This document shows, piece after piece, positions 1 through 9,962 of a DNA stretch of 64,000 bases; position 1 is the first letter of the stretch, and each line of letters starts with the position of its first letter. A program made the translations under genes and the position numbers. This stretch comes from Cystobacter fuscus (lineage in GTDB: Bacteria > Myxococcota > Myxococcia > Myxococcales > Myxococcaceae): contig NZ_CP022098.1 in assembly GCF_002305875.1 (NCBI RefSeq), positions 7,750,001-7,814,000 of the forward strand, given 5' to 3'. Below the pieces are notes generated by a model. The model ran no database searches and was not told where the DNA came from. It saw only the letters and a list, made by a program, of their open reading frames with translations.

Positions 1-507
1 CAGGCACGGGAGCCCGCCTTCGTGGCCGAGCCCTCCCGTGTCACGGAGCCGCGACCCGTGCGGAAGGAAGGCCCGCTGCTGTCCGGTGCGAGCGTCGAGC
101 TCATCGACCGCGCGGATACGTTCTTCATCGCCACGGCGTCACCGGCCGCGCGCGGGGACGAGCCGGTCGAAGGTGTCGATGTCTCGCATCGCGGTGGCAA
201 GCCCGGCTTCGTGCGAGTGACGGAGGAGGACGGCCGCACCGTCCTGACGGCCCCGGACTTCAGCGGCAACTTTCATTTCAATACGTTTGGCAACCTGGTC
301 CTCAACCCGCGTGCGGGTCTGTTGTTCGTCGACTTCGCCACCGGTGGGCTCCTGTCGCTGACCGGTGAGACCGAGATCGTCTGGGATGGGCCCGAGGTCG
401 AGGCCTTCTCGGGGGCGGAGCGGCTGCTGCGCTTCCGCGTCACGGCAGGCACGTGGATCGAGGACGGCGTGCCGTTGCGATGGTCCGCGGCACAGCCCGC
501 TCCGTAA
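1..507 (+). CDS. Pyridoxamine 5'-phosphate oxidase-like FMN-binding protein (5' end missing)
   Basis: The frame is open from the first base of the window to the TAA at 507, so this is the C-terminal part of a longer gene. A GTG at 22 could serve as a start but is probably internal. The visible part reads like the split-barrel flavin-binding fold of pyridoxamine-phosphate-oxidase relatives: a region with ATASP and a DVSHRGGKPGF stretch (substrate/flavin side), then NFHFNTFGNLVLNPRAGLL, typical of the FMN-binding strand and helix, and a closing strand with TGETEIVW. Members of this family are often about 200-320 residues and reduce or oxidise small molecules with FMN; the substrate cannot be told from sequence. 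It stands alone relative to the next gene, with 114 bases between them. Confidence 0.7.
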   Translation, partial: QAREPAFVAEPSRVTEPRPVRKEGPLLSGASVELIDRADTFFIATASPAARGDEPVEGVDVSHRGGKPGFVRVTEEDGRTVLTAPDFSGNFHFNTFGNLVLNPRAGLLFVDFATGGLLSLTGETEIVWDGPEVEAFSGAERLLRFRVTAGTWIEDGVPLRWSAAQPAP

Positions 508-621
508 CCCTGCCACCCATTCGCGGAAAACGAGTACGTGGTGGGCCAGCCCTCCCCGGCCGCCTCCCGGGAGAGGGTCAAGTCTTGACCCCGGATGTGC
601 GCCTCGCGTACTGCGCGACAC

Positions 622-1224
622 ATGAAAACGCTGCCCCCTGCCAATGAGAACGCGGAAGCCAAGGCCTTGGTGGATCGCCTCGTCTCCAACCTCGAGCCAG
701 CTGCCGAGGCGTTCTGCTACCTCGAGAAGTACCTCGCGCTCCCGACGTTCGTGTACGAGCCGGGCGAGCGACCAGACTTCGAGCGAGAGGGCGTGCACCT
801 GGTGATGGGCGATCTCGAAGTCCCCGAGGCGGTGCTCCATGATCTCGAGAATCGCCAGTTCATCTTCGTGGCGGGAAACCTGCGCTGCAGCGAGCTGTGG
901 ACCTCGGGGTGGATCTTCGTCTCGGGAGCACTCCGTGCCAACCGCGTCGTCGGCCAGTCGGGCTGCAACAACATGCTGGTCTGCGACACCCTGGAAGTCA
1001 GGGAGCTGGTCGAGCGAGGCCACTCGATGACCGTCATCGGCGAGCTGAAGGCGGAGATCTTCTACAGCTCGCACGGCATGGTGACGTCCGAGAACGAGGA
1101 GACGCAACACCCGGAAACCCCCGACGGCGACGTCTTCCTTCAAGAGCTGCTCGACGAGGAGGGTCAGGTCGATTGGGACAAGTGGTACGAATTCGTCAAG
1201 AGCGAGCGCCGCTGGCATCGGTAA
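622..1224 (+). CDS. Protein of unknown function with a beta-helix-like central region
   Basis: 200 residues if translation starts at the ATG at 622; an in-frame ATG lies at 595 but has no better ribosome site. I do not recognise the family with certainty. The middle (about residues 50-150) has a run of short strand-like segments (HLVMGDLEVPEAVL, FIFVAGNLRCSEL, WIFVSGALRANRVV, MTVIGELKAEIFY) separated by turns. This is the stepped pattern seen in polymer-forming/bactofilin-like and other right-handed beta-helix proteins. The C-terminal part is acidic and Trp-rich, with WDKWYEFVKSERRW. No signal peptide or membrane segment is visible, so it is probably cytoplasmic. Similar stand-alone proteins are common in myxobacterial genomes (recollection, not checked). 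Confidence 0.55.
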   Translation: MKTLPPANENAEAKALVDRLVSNLEPAAEAFCYLEKYLALPTFVYEPGERPDFEREGVHLVMGDLEVPEAVLHDLENRQFIFVAGNLRCSELWTSGWIFVSGALRANRVVGQSGCNNMLVCDTLEVRELVERGHSMTVIGELKAEIFYSSHGMVTSENEETQHPETPDGDVFLQELLDEEGQVDWDKWYEFVKSERRWHR

Positions 1225-1469
1225 CTACACCATCCATTCCGGACGGAGCTCCTCCAATGACTCGGCCTCGCCAGAGCGACTCGGCTCCCTCTTGCTGGGT
1301 AGCGGCTCGTCCGGGCGGGGTGCCGGAGGGATAGCCGGGATGCATCAGGGGGCCTGGGCCTGGCGGGCAATGCCTCGGCTCCCGTGGTGGCTGGGCATGC
1401 GCACGTCCGCTTCGATGTGGCCGATGGCGCCGGGGCGCTCCAAGTTTGAGGGGTCAAGAGGAGACCGTC

Positions 1470-1946
1470 ATGATCCCGGAATCCATCCAACATTTCCTCC
1501 AGCAGCAGCATGTTCCCTTTTCGCGCCATGGACATCCGCGTGCGGTGACAGCGCAGGAATTGGCGCAGTCGGTGCACGTGACGGGCTACCGCGTAGCCAA
1601 GTCGGTCATCATCCAGGCAGAGCAGCACTTGTGGATCTGCCTGTTGCCTGCTTCGGAGACGTTGGATTTGGACAAGGTCCGGGAGGCCCTCGGGGCCCAG
1701 GAGGTTCGTCTGGCCACCGAGGCGGAGTTCTCGAATCGCTTTCCGGAATGCGAGCTGGGAGCGGAGCCCCCCTTCGGCACGCTGTATGGGTTGCCGGTGC
1801 TGCTGGATGAGGGGCTGAGGGGGACGGAGGACATGCTGCTGCGCGCCGGCTCGCACGAGGAGGCCCTGTCGGTGAGCGTCGAGGATTTCCTGGCGCTCGA
1901 ATCGCCCCAGGTCGTGTCCATCACCCAAGAGCGCACGAGACACTGA
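1470..1946 (+). CDS. YbaK/EbsC-family aminoacyl-tRNA deacylase-like protein
   Basis: 158 residues from the ATG at 1470, preceded by an AGGAGA ribosome site; an earlier in-frame ATG at 1446 is less well placed. The protein matches the YbaK/ProX editing-domain family, which hydrolyses mischarged aminoacyl-tRNAs in the cytoplasm. It has an N-terminal helix with FSRHGHPRAVTAQELAQ, the conserved lysine in GYRVAKSVII, and the glycine-rich GAEPPFGTLYGLPVLLDE segment that lines the substrate pocket, then the LLRAGSHEEALSVSVEDF end. Length is normal for the family (150-160). Which mischarged tRNA it edits cannot be inferred. It converges on the RluA-like gene with a 16-base gap. Confidence 0.85.
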   Translation: MIPESIQHFLQQQHVPFSRHGHPRAVTAQELAQSVHVTGYRVAKSVIIQAEQHLWICLLPASETLDLDKVREALGAQEVRLATEAEFSNRFPECELGAEPPFGTLYGLPVLLDEGLRGTEDMLLRAGSHEEALSVSVEDFLALESPQVVSITQERTRH

Positions 1947-1962
1947 CGGGCTTCCGCCAGTT

Positions 1963-2859
1963 CTACTGCACCCGCAGTTCTCGCGGGATGGAGGCGTGGA
2001 GTTCCAAGCGCTTTCCCGTGAGCGGATGCACGAAGCACAGCCGCTCCGCATGCAGCAGGTAGCCGGTATCCCCGAGCAGTCCCGGATGCTCGGCGCGCGG
2101 CACGCCTCCCTCGATGTAGACGGGATCTCCTTCGAGCGGATGCCCGATGAAGGCCAGGTGGATGCGGATCTGCTGGGAGCGGCCCGTCTGGATGTCCACC
2201 TCGAAGAGGGTGCTCGCCACGCGCCGCTGGAGCACGCGCGCCAGGCTTCGGGACGCCTTTCCGCCTGGAGTCGCCATGGGGACCATGCCCATGCCTGGAT
2301 GCACCGCCTCGCCGATGGGCGCGGTGATCTCGTAGAACTCCTGGGCGGCCACGTTGAGCGACAGGGCCCGGTAGCGCTTCTCCACCTCATGCTCGCGCCA
2401 GGCTCGGGACAGTTTCGCCGCCGCGTCGCGCGTGCGCGCGAAGAGCACGAGGCCCGAGGTGCCACGTCCCAGCCGATGCAGGGGGCTCGCCTCCGGGAAG
2501 CGCTCGCGCACGACGCTGAGCAGCGTGTTCACGAGGAAGCCTCCGCCCGGCACCGTGGGCAGGCCGCCCGGCTTGATGACCGCCAGGATCGCCTCGTCCT
2601 CGTGCACGAGCGAGTAGTCGCGCGGCGTCTCCTTTTCCTCCCAGGGCGGCCGGTTCCACACGAGCCACTGGCCGGCTTTCAGCAGCTCCTCGCCCGTCGC
2701 GGGGACGTCATCCAACAGGACCTCGCCCCGCGAGCACCGCTCCCGCCACACCTCCTCCGAGGAGTGACGGTAGGCGCCGACCAGATAGGAGAGCGTGCTC
2801 GCTCCCCGTACCCGCTCGCCCAGTTGTTCCCGGTAGGCATAGCCCGTATTGAGTGCCAT
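1963..2859 (-). CDS. RluA-family pseudouridine synthase-like protein with Gly at the catalytic Asp site
   Basis: 298 residues from the ATG at 2859; the frame stays open upstream to 2919 but the first residues there do not look like the family. The N-terminal part (about 20-65) resembles an S4-like RNA-binding segment, and the catalytic core follows with VIKPGGLPTVPGGG (about 94-107) and TGRSQQIRIHLAFIGHPLEGDP near the C-terminus, all standard RluA marks. RluA enzymes convert uridine to pseudouridine in rRNA or tRNA with an Asp in the motif HRLDxxTSG. Here the motif reads HRLGRGTSG (residues 128-136), so position 131 is Gly. The DNA supports this codon without ambiguity (CTG GGA CGT). The protein may be inactive, use another residue, or belong to a sub-family with this motif. 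It may be the last gene of the sulfate operon but is 207 bases from cysI, so more likely independent. Confidence 0.85.
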   Translation of the reverse strand: MALNTGYAYREQLGERVRGASTLSYLVGAYRHSSEEVWRERCSRGEVLLDDVPATGEELLKAGQWLVWNRPPWEEKETPRDYSLVHEDEAILAVIKPGGLPTVPGGGFLVNTLLSVVRERFPEASPLHRLGRGTSGLVLFARTRDAAAKLSRAWREHEVEKRYRALSLNVAAQEFYEITAPIGEAVHPGMGMVPMATPGGKASRSLARVLQRRVASTLFEVDIQTGRSQQIRIHLAFIGHPLEGDPVYIEGGVPRAEHPGLLGDTGYLLHAERLCFVHPLTGKRLELHASIPRELRVQ

Positions 2860-3066
2860 ACCGCTATCCCTCCCTCGAAGACGCGGAAGAAGCCGCGCCA
2901 GGCTCCATCCGCTCGGCACCTGCTTGCAACACCGTCACCTCGCACCGCCCTGGGGCTTGACCCGCGCACATCGGGCGCGCTGGGAATTGACGAAGCCCCA
3001 TGCCCGCGAATGCGTGCAATCGCAAGGTCTGCCCGGAGTTGGCCGTGCCATGCCGGGCGGCCCGCC

Positions 3067-4758
3067 CTACCCGCTCAACTCCCGGGAGGGGCTGGCGACG
3101 AGGCCCGAGCGCACGGTGAAGTCGCCGAAGCCTTCTCCCGGCCGCCTGTCCTTGGCGTACGCGGCGAACACCGGCTCGAGCGCCTCCAGCAGGCCCGCCT
3201 CGTCGATGTTCTCCCGGTACAGCCGGTTGAGGCGCTGCCCGCGCACGTCTCCGCCGAGGAAGAGGTTGTAGCGGCCCGGCGCCTTGCCCACGAGCGCGAT
3301 CTCCGCGAGGTAGGGCCGGGCACACCCGTTCGGGCAACCGGTGATGCGCAGGTGGATGTTGTCCTTCTCCAGCCCGTGCACCGCCATGCGTGCCTCCAGC
3401 AGGCCCACCAGGTCGGGCAGGTAGCGCTCGGCTTCCGCCATGGCCAGGGCGCACGTCGGCAGCGCCACGCAGGCCAGCGCGTTGCGGCGCAGGGGGCTCG
3501 CGCGCTGGTAGCCCGCGAGGCCATGCGCCTCCACCAGGGACTCGATGGCCGGCCGATCCTCGGAGGCGATGCCCGCGATGATGAGGTTCTGGTTGGGCGT
3601 GAGCCGGAAGTCACCCCGGTGCACCCGAGCGATCTCCCGCAGGCCCGTCAGGTGGTTGCTGCCGTCGCGGTCCGCCACCCGGCCGCTCTCGATGAAGAGC
3701 GTGAGGTTCCACTTGCCGTCGTACCCCTCGGTCCAGCCGAAGCGGTCCCCGTTGTGCTCGAACTTGAAGGGGCGCGCGGGCTCCAGCTTGAAGCCGAGCC
3801 GCTGCTCCAGCTCGCCCACGAACCAGGCGATGCCGCGATCCTCGATGGTGTACTTGAGCCGCGCGTGCTTGCGATTGGTCCGGTCGCCGTAATCACGCTG
3901 GACCTTCACCACGTTCTCGGCCACCACGAGCAGGCGCTCGGGCGGGATGAAGCCAATCACGTCCGCGAGCCGGGGGAAGGTCGCGTTGTCACCGTGGGTG
4001 GCTCCCATGCCACCGCCCACCGTGACGTTGAAGCCCACCAGTTCCCCGGCCTCCAGGATGGCGATGAAGCCCAGGTCCTGGGAAAAGACGTCCACGTCGT
4101 TGAGGGGCGGCACCACGACGGCCGCCTTGAACTTGCGCGGCAGATAGGTCGAGCCATAGATGGGCTCCTCCTCGCCGCCCGCGACCTTCTCCTCGTCCAG
4201 CCAGATCTCGTAGTAGGCGCGCGTCTTGGGCAGCAGGTGCTCGGAGAGACGCTGGGTCCACTCATGCACCAGCGCGTGCGCGCGCGAGTCCACCGGGTTG
4301 GGATTGCACATCACGTTGCGGTTGACGTCGCCGCAGGCGGCGATCGTGTCGAGCAGCGTGGCGTTGATGGCCGCGATGGTGGGCTTGAGATCGCCCTTGA
4401 GCACGCCGTGGAGCTGGAACGCCTGACGCGTGGTCACCCGCAGCGTCCCGTTGGCGTGGGTGCGCGCCAGCTCGTCCAGGACGAGCCACTGCTTGGGGGT
4501 GCACACCCCGCCGGGCAGGCGGGTACGGAGCATGAAGCTGTAGGCGGGCTCCAGTTTCTGCTGCCGGCGCTCCTCGCGGATGTCCCGGTCGTCCTGCTGG
4601 TAGCTGCCGTGGAACTTGATGAGCTGGGTGTCTGCCGGAGCGATGGCACCGGTGAGCGGATCGGCCAGGCTCTCCACCAGCGTGCCGCGCAGGTGGCGGC
4701 TGCGCGCCTTGATGTGCTCCACCTCGGCCAGGGGGGCGTTCGTCGGGTTCTTGCTCAT
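3067..4758 (-). CDS. cysI: Sulfite reductase hemoprotein subunit
   Basis: 563 residues from the ATG at 4758, the usual length for CysI. It binds siroheme and a 4Fe-4S cluster and reduces sulfite to sulfide with six electrons supplied by CysJ. Visible marks are the N-terminal ferrite-like half ([31 protein letters not shown]), the siroheme-contacting [12 protein letters not shown] stretch, and the C-terminal cluster ligands in [19 protein letters not shown] and [10 protein letters not shown]. It lies 13 bases after cysJ and is the last clear gene of the cysH-to-cysI operon, so it should share the promoter at 11535-11563. The 207 bases after it hold no clear U-rich terminator. A ferredoxin-dependent sulfite reductase is unlikely, given the neighbouring flavoprotein. 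Confidence 0.95.
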   Translation of the reverse strand: MSKNPTNAPLAEVEHIKARSRHLRGTLVESLADPLTGAIAPADTQLIKFHGSYQQDDRDIREERRQQKLEPAYSFMLRTRLPGGVCTPKQWLVLDELARTHANGTLRVTTRQAFQLHGVLKGDLKPTIAAINATLLDTIAACGDVNRNVMCNPNPVDSRAHALVHEWTQRLSEHLLPKTRAYYEIWLDEEKVAGGEEEPIYGSTYLPRKFKAAVVVPPLNDVDVFSQDLGFIAILEAGELVGFNVTVGGGMGATHGDNATFPRLADVIGFIPPERLLVVAENVVKVQRDYGDRTNRKHARLKYTIEDRGIAWFVGELEQRLGFKLEPARPFKFEHNGDRFGWTEGYDGKWNLTLFIESGRVADRDGSNHLTGLREIARVHRGDFRLTPNQNLIIAGIASEDRPAIESLVEAHGLAGYQRASPLRRNALACVALPTCALAMAEAERYLPDLVGLLEARMAVHGLEKDNIHLRITGCPNGCARPYLAEIALVGKAPGRYNLFLGGDVRGQRLNRLYRENIDEAGLLEALEPVFAAYAKDRRPGEGFGDFTVRSGLVASPSRELSG

Positions 4759-4771
4759 GGGAGATCTTCCC

Positions 4772-6595
4772 TCAGTAGACGTCGCGCAGGTAACGCTGCT
4801 GCTCGCGCAGGGTTTCGAGATGGGCCCGGGCATCCTCTCGGCTCTTGCCACCATGGGCCACGTAGATGTCGATCAACGCCTCGTGGACGTCCGGAGCCAT
4901 GCGCTGGGCCTCGCCACAGACGTAGAGGGAGGCGCCGCCTTCCAGCCAGGCGTGGACCTCGCGCCCCTTCTCGCGCAGGCGGTGCTGGACGTAGACCTTC
5001 TGGCCCTGGTCCCGCGAGAACGCCACGTCCAGACGGTGCAACACGCCCTTCTTCACCGCCTCCTGCCACTCCACCTGGTAGAGGAACTGGCTGCGGAAGT
5101 GCTGCTCGCCGAAGAAGAGCCAGTTGCGGCCGCTCGCTCCGGTCTCGGCGCGCTCCTGCACGAAGGCGCGGAACGGTGCCACGCCCGTGCCCGGGCCGAT
5201 CATCAGGATGTCCCGCGAGGGATCCGTCGGCAGGCGGAAGCGCTCGTTGGATTCGATGAACACCTCCACCACGTCCTTCTCCGCCGTACGCGTCGCGAGA
5301 TAGGAAGAGGCGGCGCCGAAGTGCCGGATGCCGAAGGCCTCGTAGTCCACCCGGGCCACCGTCAGGTGCACCTCGTCCCCCACCCGCTTCTGACTGGAGG
5401 CGATGGAGTAGAGCCGCGGCGTCAGGCGGCGCAGCGCGCCCACCAGTTCCTGCGCGCTCCACTCGGCGGGATGGGCCCGGAGCAGATCGATGACCTGATG
5501 GCTGTCGAGCAGCTTGCGCAGGCCCGCGGCGTTCTCGGGGGCGATCAGCCGCTCGAGTTCCTTGTCTCCGGAGCGCGAGGCGTGGCTCGTCAGGAAGGGC
5601 CGGCTCAGGCGGGTGATCTCCAGACCCTCGGACAACCAGCGGTGCAGCGGCAGCGCGCGGCCGTCACGCGACACCTCGGTGGCGCCGTCGAGCTTCAGCG
5701 TGGAGAGCACCGCGTCCACCAGCTCGGGCGGATTGCGCGGCACCACCCCGAGCGCGTCTCCCGGCTCGTAGCGCAGGCCCGAGCCCTCGAGCGACAGCTC
5801 CACGTGGCGCACGTCCTTGAGGGCGTCGCGGCCGGTGATGCGCTGGTTGGCCAGCACCTGGGCGGGATAGGGATTCTCCCGGCTGAAGGTGGGCGCGACG
5901 GACGCGGTGGGCAGATGCGTGACGGTGGCGACGGGAGCACCCAGCTCCGTGCGCGCGCGCTCCAGGGCCTGTCCCAGCCAGGGCTCGGCGACCGGCTCGA
6001 AGTCCACGTCGCAGTCGGCTCGCGAGAACAGCCGCGCGGCACCCAACTGCGCGAAGCGCTCGTCGAGCACCCGGCCGACCTCGCAGAACTTGGGGTAGCT
6101 CGAGTCCCCGAGCGACAGCACCGAGAACTGGAGCTGGTTGAGCGCCGGGGCGCGCTTGCCCATCACGAACTCGAAGAAGCCACGCGCGTCATCCGGGGGA
6201 TCGCCATCCCCCTGGGTGCTGATGACCACGTACAACACCCGCTCGTTCTTCAGCTCGCGCGTGGGGTACTCCCCGGCGCGGAAGACGCGCACGGCGACCC
6301 CGGCGGACTCCAGGCGCTGCTTGAGGCGCTCGGCCAGGAGCCGGCTGTTGCCCGTCTGGGTGCCATAGACCACGGTCGCCGGCGTCTGGGGGGAGGCCTG
6401 GGGCACGGCCGTCGGCTGGGACTGAGGCACGGACACCGGCAGGGACCGGGCGGCGAGCCCGGCGAAGTACCCGCTCAGCCAGTTGAGCGACGAGGCATCG
6501 AGCCCCTCGACGAGGCGCTGGAGCAGCGCGCCCTTGTCCGCGCCCAGCGGCGTGGCCAGGACGGCGACGGAGGATGCATTCACGGAGGCACTCAA
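4772..6595 (-). CDS. cysJ: Sulfite reductase [NADPH] flavoprotein alpha subunit
   Basis: 607 residues, normal for CysJ. It passes electrons from NADPH via FAD and FMN to CysI. Domains in order: an N-terminal extension of about 70 residues with a Pro/Gln/Ser-rich linker; a flavodoxin FMN domain ([18 protein letters not shown] near 75-92, [32 protein letters not shown]); an FAD-binding ferredoxin-reductase domain ([18 protein letters not shown]-type region); and an NADPH domain ([39 protein letters not shown]) ending in the aromatic residue Tyr (LRDVY), as in relatives where the aromatic stacks on the flavin. The ATG overlaps the end of cysN by 4 bases, implying translational coupling. Confidence 0.95.
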   Translation of the reverse strand: MSASVNASSVAVLATPLGADKGALLQRLVEGLDASSLNWLSGYFAGLAARSLPVSVPQSQPTAVPQASPQTPATVVYGTQTGNSRLLAERLKQRLESAGVAVRVFRAGEYPTRELKNERVLYVVISTQGDGDPPDDARGFFEFVMGKRAPALNQLQFSVLSLGDSSYPKFCEVGRVLDERFAQLGAARLFSRADCDVDFEPVAEPWLGQALERARTELGAPVATVTHLPTASVAPTFSRENPYPAQVLANQRITGRDALKDVRHVELSLEGSGLRYEPGDALGVVPRNPPELVDAVLSTLKLDGATEVSRDGRALPLHRWLSEGLEITRLSRPFLTSHASRSGDKELERLIAPENAAGLRKLLDSHQVIDLLRAHPAEWSAQELVGALRRLTPRLYSIASSQKRVGDEVHLTVARVDYEAFGIRHFGAASSYLATRTAEKDVVEVFIESNERFRLPTDPSRDILMIGPGTGVAPFRAFVQERAETGASGRNWLFFGEQHFRSQFLYQVEWQEAVKKGVLHRLDVAFSRDQGQKVYVQHRLREKGREVHAWLEGGASLYVCGEAQRMAPDVHEALIDIYVAHGGKSREDARAHLETLREQQRYLRDVY

Positions 6596-8250
6596 GGCGT
6601 CTTCTCCTGCGCGTCGAGGACGCGCTTGACCTGCGTGTCCACGTCCTCCGAGGGCTCCAACTCGAGCCAGGGGACGCCGGCGCCACGAAGCTGATCCCTC
6701 AAGACCAGACGCGCCTGGGGAACCGGGGTGTAGAGGATGGCGAGCAGGCCCGCCTCGGCCAGCGCGAGGGCGTTCTCCGCATCCCCACGCACGGTGGCGG
6801 TGTGCCGGCCCTGATCGAAGAGGGCGCGCTCCAGGCGGAGCGCGGCGTCACGCACCTCGGGGGTGCCCGTGAGCAGGAGGACCGCTCCGGACTGGCCCAG
6901 GCGCGCGCGCCGCTCGCCAGCGGAGACGAGGGAGCGCGCTTCCCCCTCCCCCTGCCCGCCCGCGCCGCCGAGGATCATCCCCGCGGCGACGGTGTCGTTG
7001 GTGAGCGGATCCACGACGATGAAGGCCCCGGTGCGGCGGTTGTCCCGGTAGGGATCGCACACCACCGGCCGCTTGCAGACGAGCCGCACCTTGGCGATGT
7101 CATTGAGCCCGAGCGTCGGGGTGGGCTGCTCGGACAGGTCCTCCAGTTCCTTGCGCCAGAGCACCTGCTCGATGTGGGCGGGGACGTACTTGGAGGTGTG
7201 CTTCACGAGGTAGCGGCGCGAGGTGTCCAGGCGCTCCTCGCCGAACCAGACCAGCATGGCCTCCATGTCCTGGAGTACCCGTGGCGGTTGCTCGGCGTGG
7301 GCAATCAGGTCTCCCCGGCTGATGTCCACCTCGTCCGTCAGGCGCAGCGTCACCGAGGCGGGCGCGCTGGCCTCCTCCAGGCGGCCGTCGAAGGTGTCGA
7401 TGGACGCGATGTGCGTGCGCCGCCGGGAGGGATACACGACGACCTCGTCCCCCAGGCGCACCTTGCCGGAGACGATCTGCCCGGCGAAGCCGCGGTAGTC
7501 CAGGTCCGGTCGCAGCACGTACTGCACGGGGAAGCGGAAGGCCGCGTCCTCCTGCCGGCGCTCGTGCGGCAGCGTCTCCAGCCACCCGAGCAGCGTCTCG
7601 CCGTCGTGCCACGGAGTGCGGGCGCTCGGCTGGGTGATGTTGTCGCCCGTGCGCGCGCTGATGGGGAAGAAGCGCACCTGCTCGAAGCCGAGCGTGCGGG
7701 CGAAGGCCTCGAACTCCGTGGACAGGCGCTCGAACACCGCCCGGTCGAAGTCCATCAAGTCCATCTTGTTGATGGCCACCGCCAGGTAGGGAATGCCCAG
7801 CAGCGAGGCGATGTACGCGTGCCGTCGCGTCTGCGGGAGGATGCCCAGGCGCGCGTCCACCAGGATGACGGCCGCGTCGGCCGTGGAGGCCCCGGTGGCC
7901 ATGTTGCGTGTGTATTGGAGGTGTCCCGGCGTGTCCGCGACGATCACCTTGCGCCGCTTCGTGGAGAAGTAGCGGTACGCCACGTCGATGGTGATGCCCT
8001 GCTCACGCTCGGCGCGCAGCCCGTCGGTGAAGAGCGAGAAGTCGATCTCACCGCCCGCGCTCGCGCGCTTCACCGCCGCCACCTGATCCTCGAAGAGCCC
8101 GTTGCACTCGTAGAGCAGCCGGCCAATGAGCGTGGACTTGCCATCGTCCACCGAGCCCACCACCGCCAGGCGCAACAATTCCTTCTCGGCGTGCTCGGCG
8201 AGGAAGCCCTGGACGTCCGTCCTGTCTTGAACCTGAGTCTCGGCGCTCAT
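6592..8250 (-). CDS. cysN: Sulfate adenylyltransferase GTPase subunit with a vestigial APS-kinase-like tail
   Basis: 552 residues from the ATG at 8250. CysN is the GTPase that drives CysD to make adenosine 5'-phosphosulfate (APS) from ATP and sulfate. Visible GTPase motifs: GSVDDGKSTL near residue 32, the switch region with REQGITIDVAYRYF, DTPGH and NKMD, followed by elongation-factor-like beta-barrel domains. CysN alone is usually about 430-475 residues and CysN-CysC fusions about 620-640, so this length is intermediate. The last 100 residues (about 452-552) follow the order of an APS kinase (a strand LLLTGTP, then RLERALFDQGRHTATVRGDAE), but the P-loop GLSGxGKST and the FISPYR region are gone. 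The tail is therefore probably catalytically dead. It follows cysD with one base between them. Confidence 0.93.
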   Translation of the reverse strand: MSAETQVQDRTDVQGFLAEHAEKELLRLAVVGSVDDGKSTLIGRLLYECNGLFEDQVAAVKRASAGGEIDFSLFTDGLRAEREQGITIDVAYRYFSTKRRKVIVADTPGHLQYTRNMATGASTADAAVILVDARLGILPQTRRHAYIASLLGIPYLAVAINKMDLMDFDRAVFERLSTEFEAFARTLGFEQVRFFPISARTGDNITQPSARTPWHDGETLLGWLETLPHERRQEDAAFRFPVQYVLRPDLDYRGFAGQIVSGKVRLGDEVVVYPSRRRTHIASIDTFDGRLEEASAPASVTLRLTDEVDISRGDLIAHAEQPPRVLQDMEAMLVWFGEERLDTSRRYLVKHTSKYVPAHIEQVLWRKELEDLSEQPTPTLGLNDIAKVRLVCKRPVVCDPYRDNRRTGAFIVVDPLTNDTVAAGMILGGAGGQGEGEARSLVSAGERRARLGQSGAVLLLTGTPEVRDAALRLERALFDQGRHTATVRGDAENALALAEAGLLAILYTPVPQARLVLRDQLRGAGVPWLELEPSEDVDTQVKRVLDAQEKTP

Positions 8251-8251
8251 C

Positions 8252-9169
8252 CTAGAAATACCCCTCGCGCTTCTTGAGCTCCATCGAGCCTTCCTCGTCG
8301 TGATCGATGAGCCGGCCCTGCCGCTCGGACACACGGGACTCCACCATCTCGGTGATGATGTCCTCGACGGACGCCGCCGAGGACTCCACGGCGCCGCTGA
8401 GCGGATAGCAACCCAGGGTGCGGAAGCGCACCCGCTTGAGCACGGGCTTCTCGCCCGGCCGCAGCCGCATGCGCTCGTCATCGACCATGATCCACTGGCC
8501 ATTGCGGCTCACCACCGGGCGCTCGGCGGCGAAGTACAGCGGGACCACGGGGATGCGCTCCTTGAGGATGTAATGCCACACGTCCAGCTCGGTCCAGTTG
8601 GACAGCGGGAAGACGCGCATGCTCTCGCCCGCGTCGATGCGGCCGTTGTAGAGGTTCCACAGCTCGGGCCGCTGCTTGCGCGGCTCCCACTGCCCGTGCC
8701 GGTCACGGAAGGAATACACGCGCTCCTTGGCCCGGGACTTCTCCTCGTCGCGGCGGGCGCCGCCGAAGGCCGCGTCGAAACCGTGCAGCGCGAGCGCCTC
8801 GAGCAGCGACTGCGTCTTCATGGCGTGCGTGTACTTCTGGCTGCCATGGTCGAAGGGGTTGATGCCCTCGGCGAGCGCCTTCTTGTTCTGGTGCACCAGG
8901 AGGTTCAACCCGTGGCGCGCCGTGAACTCGTCCCGGAACCTGTACATCTCCCGGAACTTCCACGTGGTGTCCACGTGGAGCAGGGGAAACGGCAGGGGCG
9001 CCGGATGGAACGCCTTGCGCGCCAGGTGCAAGAGCACCTGCGAGTCCTTGCCAATGCTGTAGAGCATCACCGGGCGGGCGAACTCCGCCGCCGTCTCCCG
9101 GAGGATGTGGATGCTCTCCGCCTCGAGCACCGCGAGGTGCGAGTGCCTCGCCGCCAACGTCTCACTCAT
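8252..9169 (-). CDS. cysD: Sulfate adenylyltransferase small (catalytic) subunit
   Basis: 305 residues from the ATG at 9169, the normal CysD length. It forms APS from ATP and sulfate as a heterodimer with CysN. Marks: the PP-loop type pyrophosphatase motif in [37 protein letters not shown], the [21 protein letters not shown] nucleotide-binding stretch, [15 protein letters not shown], and the C-terminal [16 protein letters not shown]. The start overlaps the end of cobA by 8 bases and the stop lies one base before cysN, so it sits firmly within one transcription unit. Confidence 0.96.
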   Translation of the reverse strand: MSETLAARHSHLAVLEAESIHILRETAAEFARPVMLYSIGKDSQVLLHLARKAFHPAPLPFPLLHVDTTWKFREMYRFRDEFTARHGLNLLVHQNKKALAEGINPFDHGSQKYTHAMKTQSLLEALALHGFDAAFGGARRDEEKSRAKERVYSFRDRHGQWEPRKQRPELWNLYNGRIDAGESMRVFPLSNWTELDVWHYILKERIPVVPLYFAAERPVVSRNGQWIMVDDERMRLRPGEKPVLKRVRFRTLGCYPLSGAVESSAASVEDIITEMVESRVSERQGRLIDHDEEGSMELKKREGYF

Positions 9170-9962
9170 GTCCCGCCTCGACCTTGAGAAATGGCTCCGG
9201 CCCGGCCCCGCCCGGCCGCGTCCTGGCCAGCGTGGGCAGCTGGGCCCGGAGGGAAACGACCTCGCCCACCACCAACAGGGCGGGAGAACCCACGGACTCC
9301 TCCCGGGCACGCGCGGCGATGGACGCCAGCGGCGCCTCGAGGACGCGCTGGTGCGCCCAGGTGCCCGCCTCCACGATCGCCGCCGGGGTGGACGGAGCGC
9401 GGCCCGCGGCGATGAGCGCGAGCGTCACCTCCTCCAGCCGGCGGCCCGCCATGAAGAGCACCAGCGTCTCCGCGCCGGCCAGGTGCGCCCAGTCCGGCGC
9501 CTGACCCGTGCGGTGCGCGGTGGCGAACGTCACCGAGCCCGACACGCCCCGGTGGGTGACGGGAATGGCCGCCGCCGCCGGCGCCGCCAGGCCACTGGAG
9601 ACACCCGGGACGACCTCGTAGGCGATGCCCGCCGCCTCCAGCGCGAGCGCTTCCTCCCCGCCCCGGCCGAACACGAAGGGGTCTCCCCCCTTGAGCCGCA
9701 CCACCGAGCGGCCCAGCCGTGCCTGGGCGATGAGCAGCGCGTGGATCTCCTCCTGCGCCACCGACTCGCCCCCACCCTCCTTGCCCACGAACACCAGCCG
9801 CGCGTGGGGCCGGGCATGCGTGAGGACTTCCGGGTGGATGAGTCGGTCGTACACCACCGTGTCCGCGCTCGCGAGCAGCCGGGCCGCGCGCAGCGTGAGC
9901 AGGCCGGGATCTCCCGGACCCGCGCCCACCAGGTACACGATGCCCTCGACGTGTTGGCTCAT
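9162..9962 (-). CDS. cobA: Uroporphyrinogen-III C-methyltransferase (siroheme branch)
   Basis: 266 residues. SUMT transfers two methyl groups from S-adenosylmethionine to uroporphyrinogen III to make precorrin-2. Visible family motifs: [18 protein letters not shown] at the N-terminus, [40 protein letters not shown], and the C-terminal [13 protein letters not shown]. Because it lies between met8-like and cysD genes, its product most likely feeds siroheme for CysI; a second SUMT is inside the cobalamin operon (40451-41779). Overlaps of 4 bases upstream and 8 bases downstream indicate coupled translation. Confidence 0.95.
   Translation of the reverse strand: MSQHVEGIVYLVGAGPGDPGLLTLRAARLLASADTVVYDRLIHPEVLTHARPHARLVFVGKEGGGESVAQEEIHALLIAQARLGRSVVRLKGGDPFVFGRGGEEALALEAAGIAYEVVPGVSSGLAAPAAAAIPVTHRGVSGSVTFATAHRTGQAPDWAHLAGAETLVLFMAGRRLEEVTLALIAAGRAPSTPAAIVEAGTWAHQRVLEAPLASIAARAREESVGSPALLVVGEVVSLRAQLPTLARTRPGGAGPEPFLKVEAGHE

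Noticed and set aside
1996-5259. A 1087-codon open frame on the plus strand
   Set aside because: It is antisense to the RluA-like gene, cysI and cysJ, all with clear motifs. Very long antisense frames arise in GC-rich codon usage.
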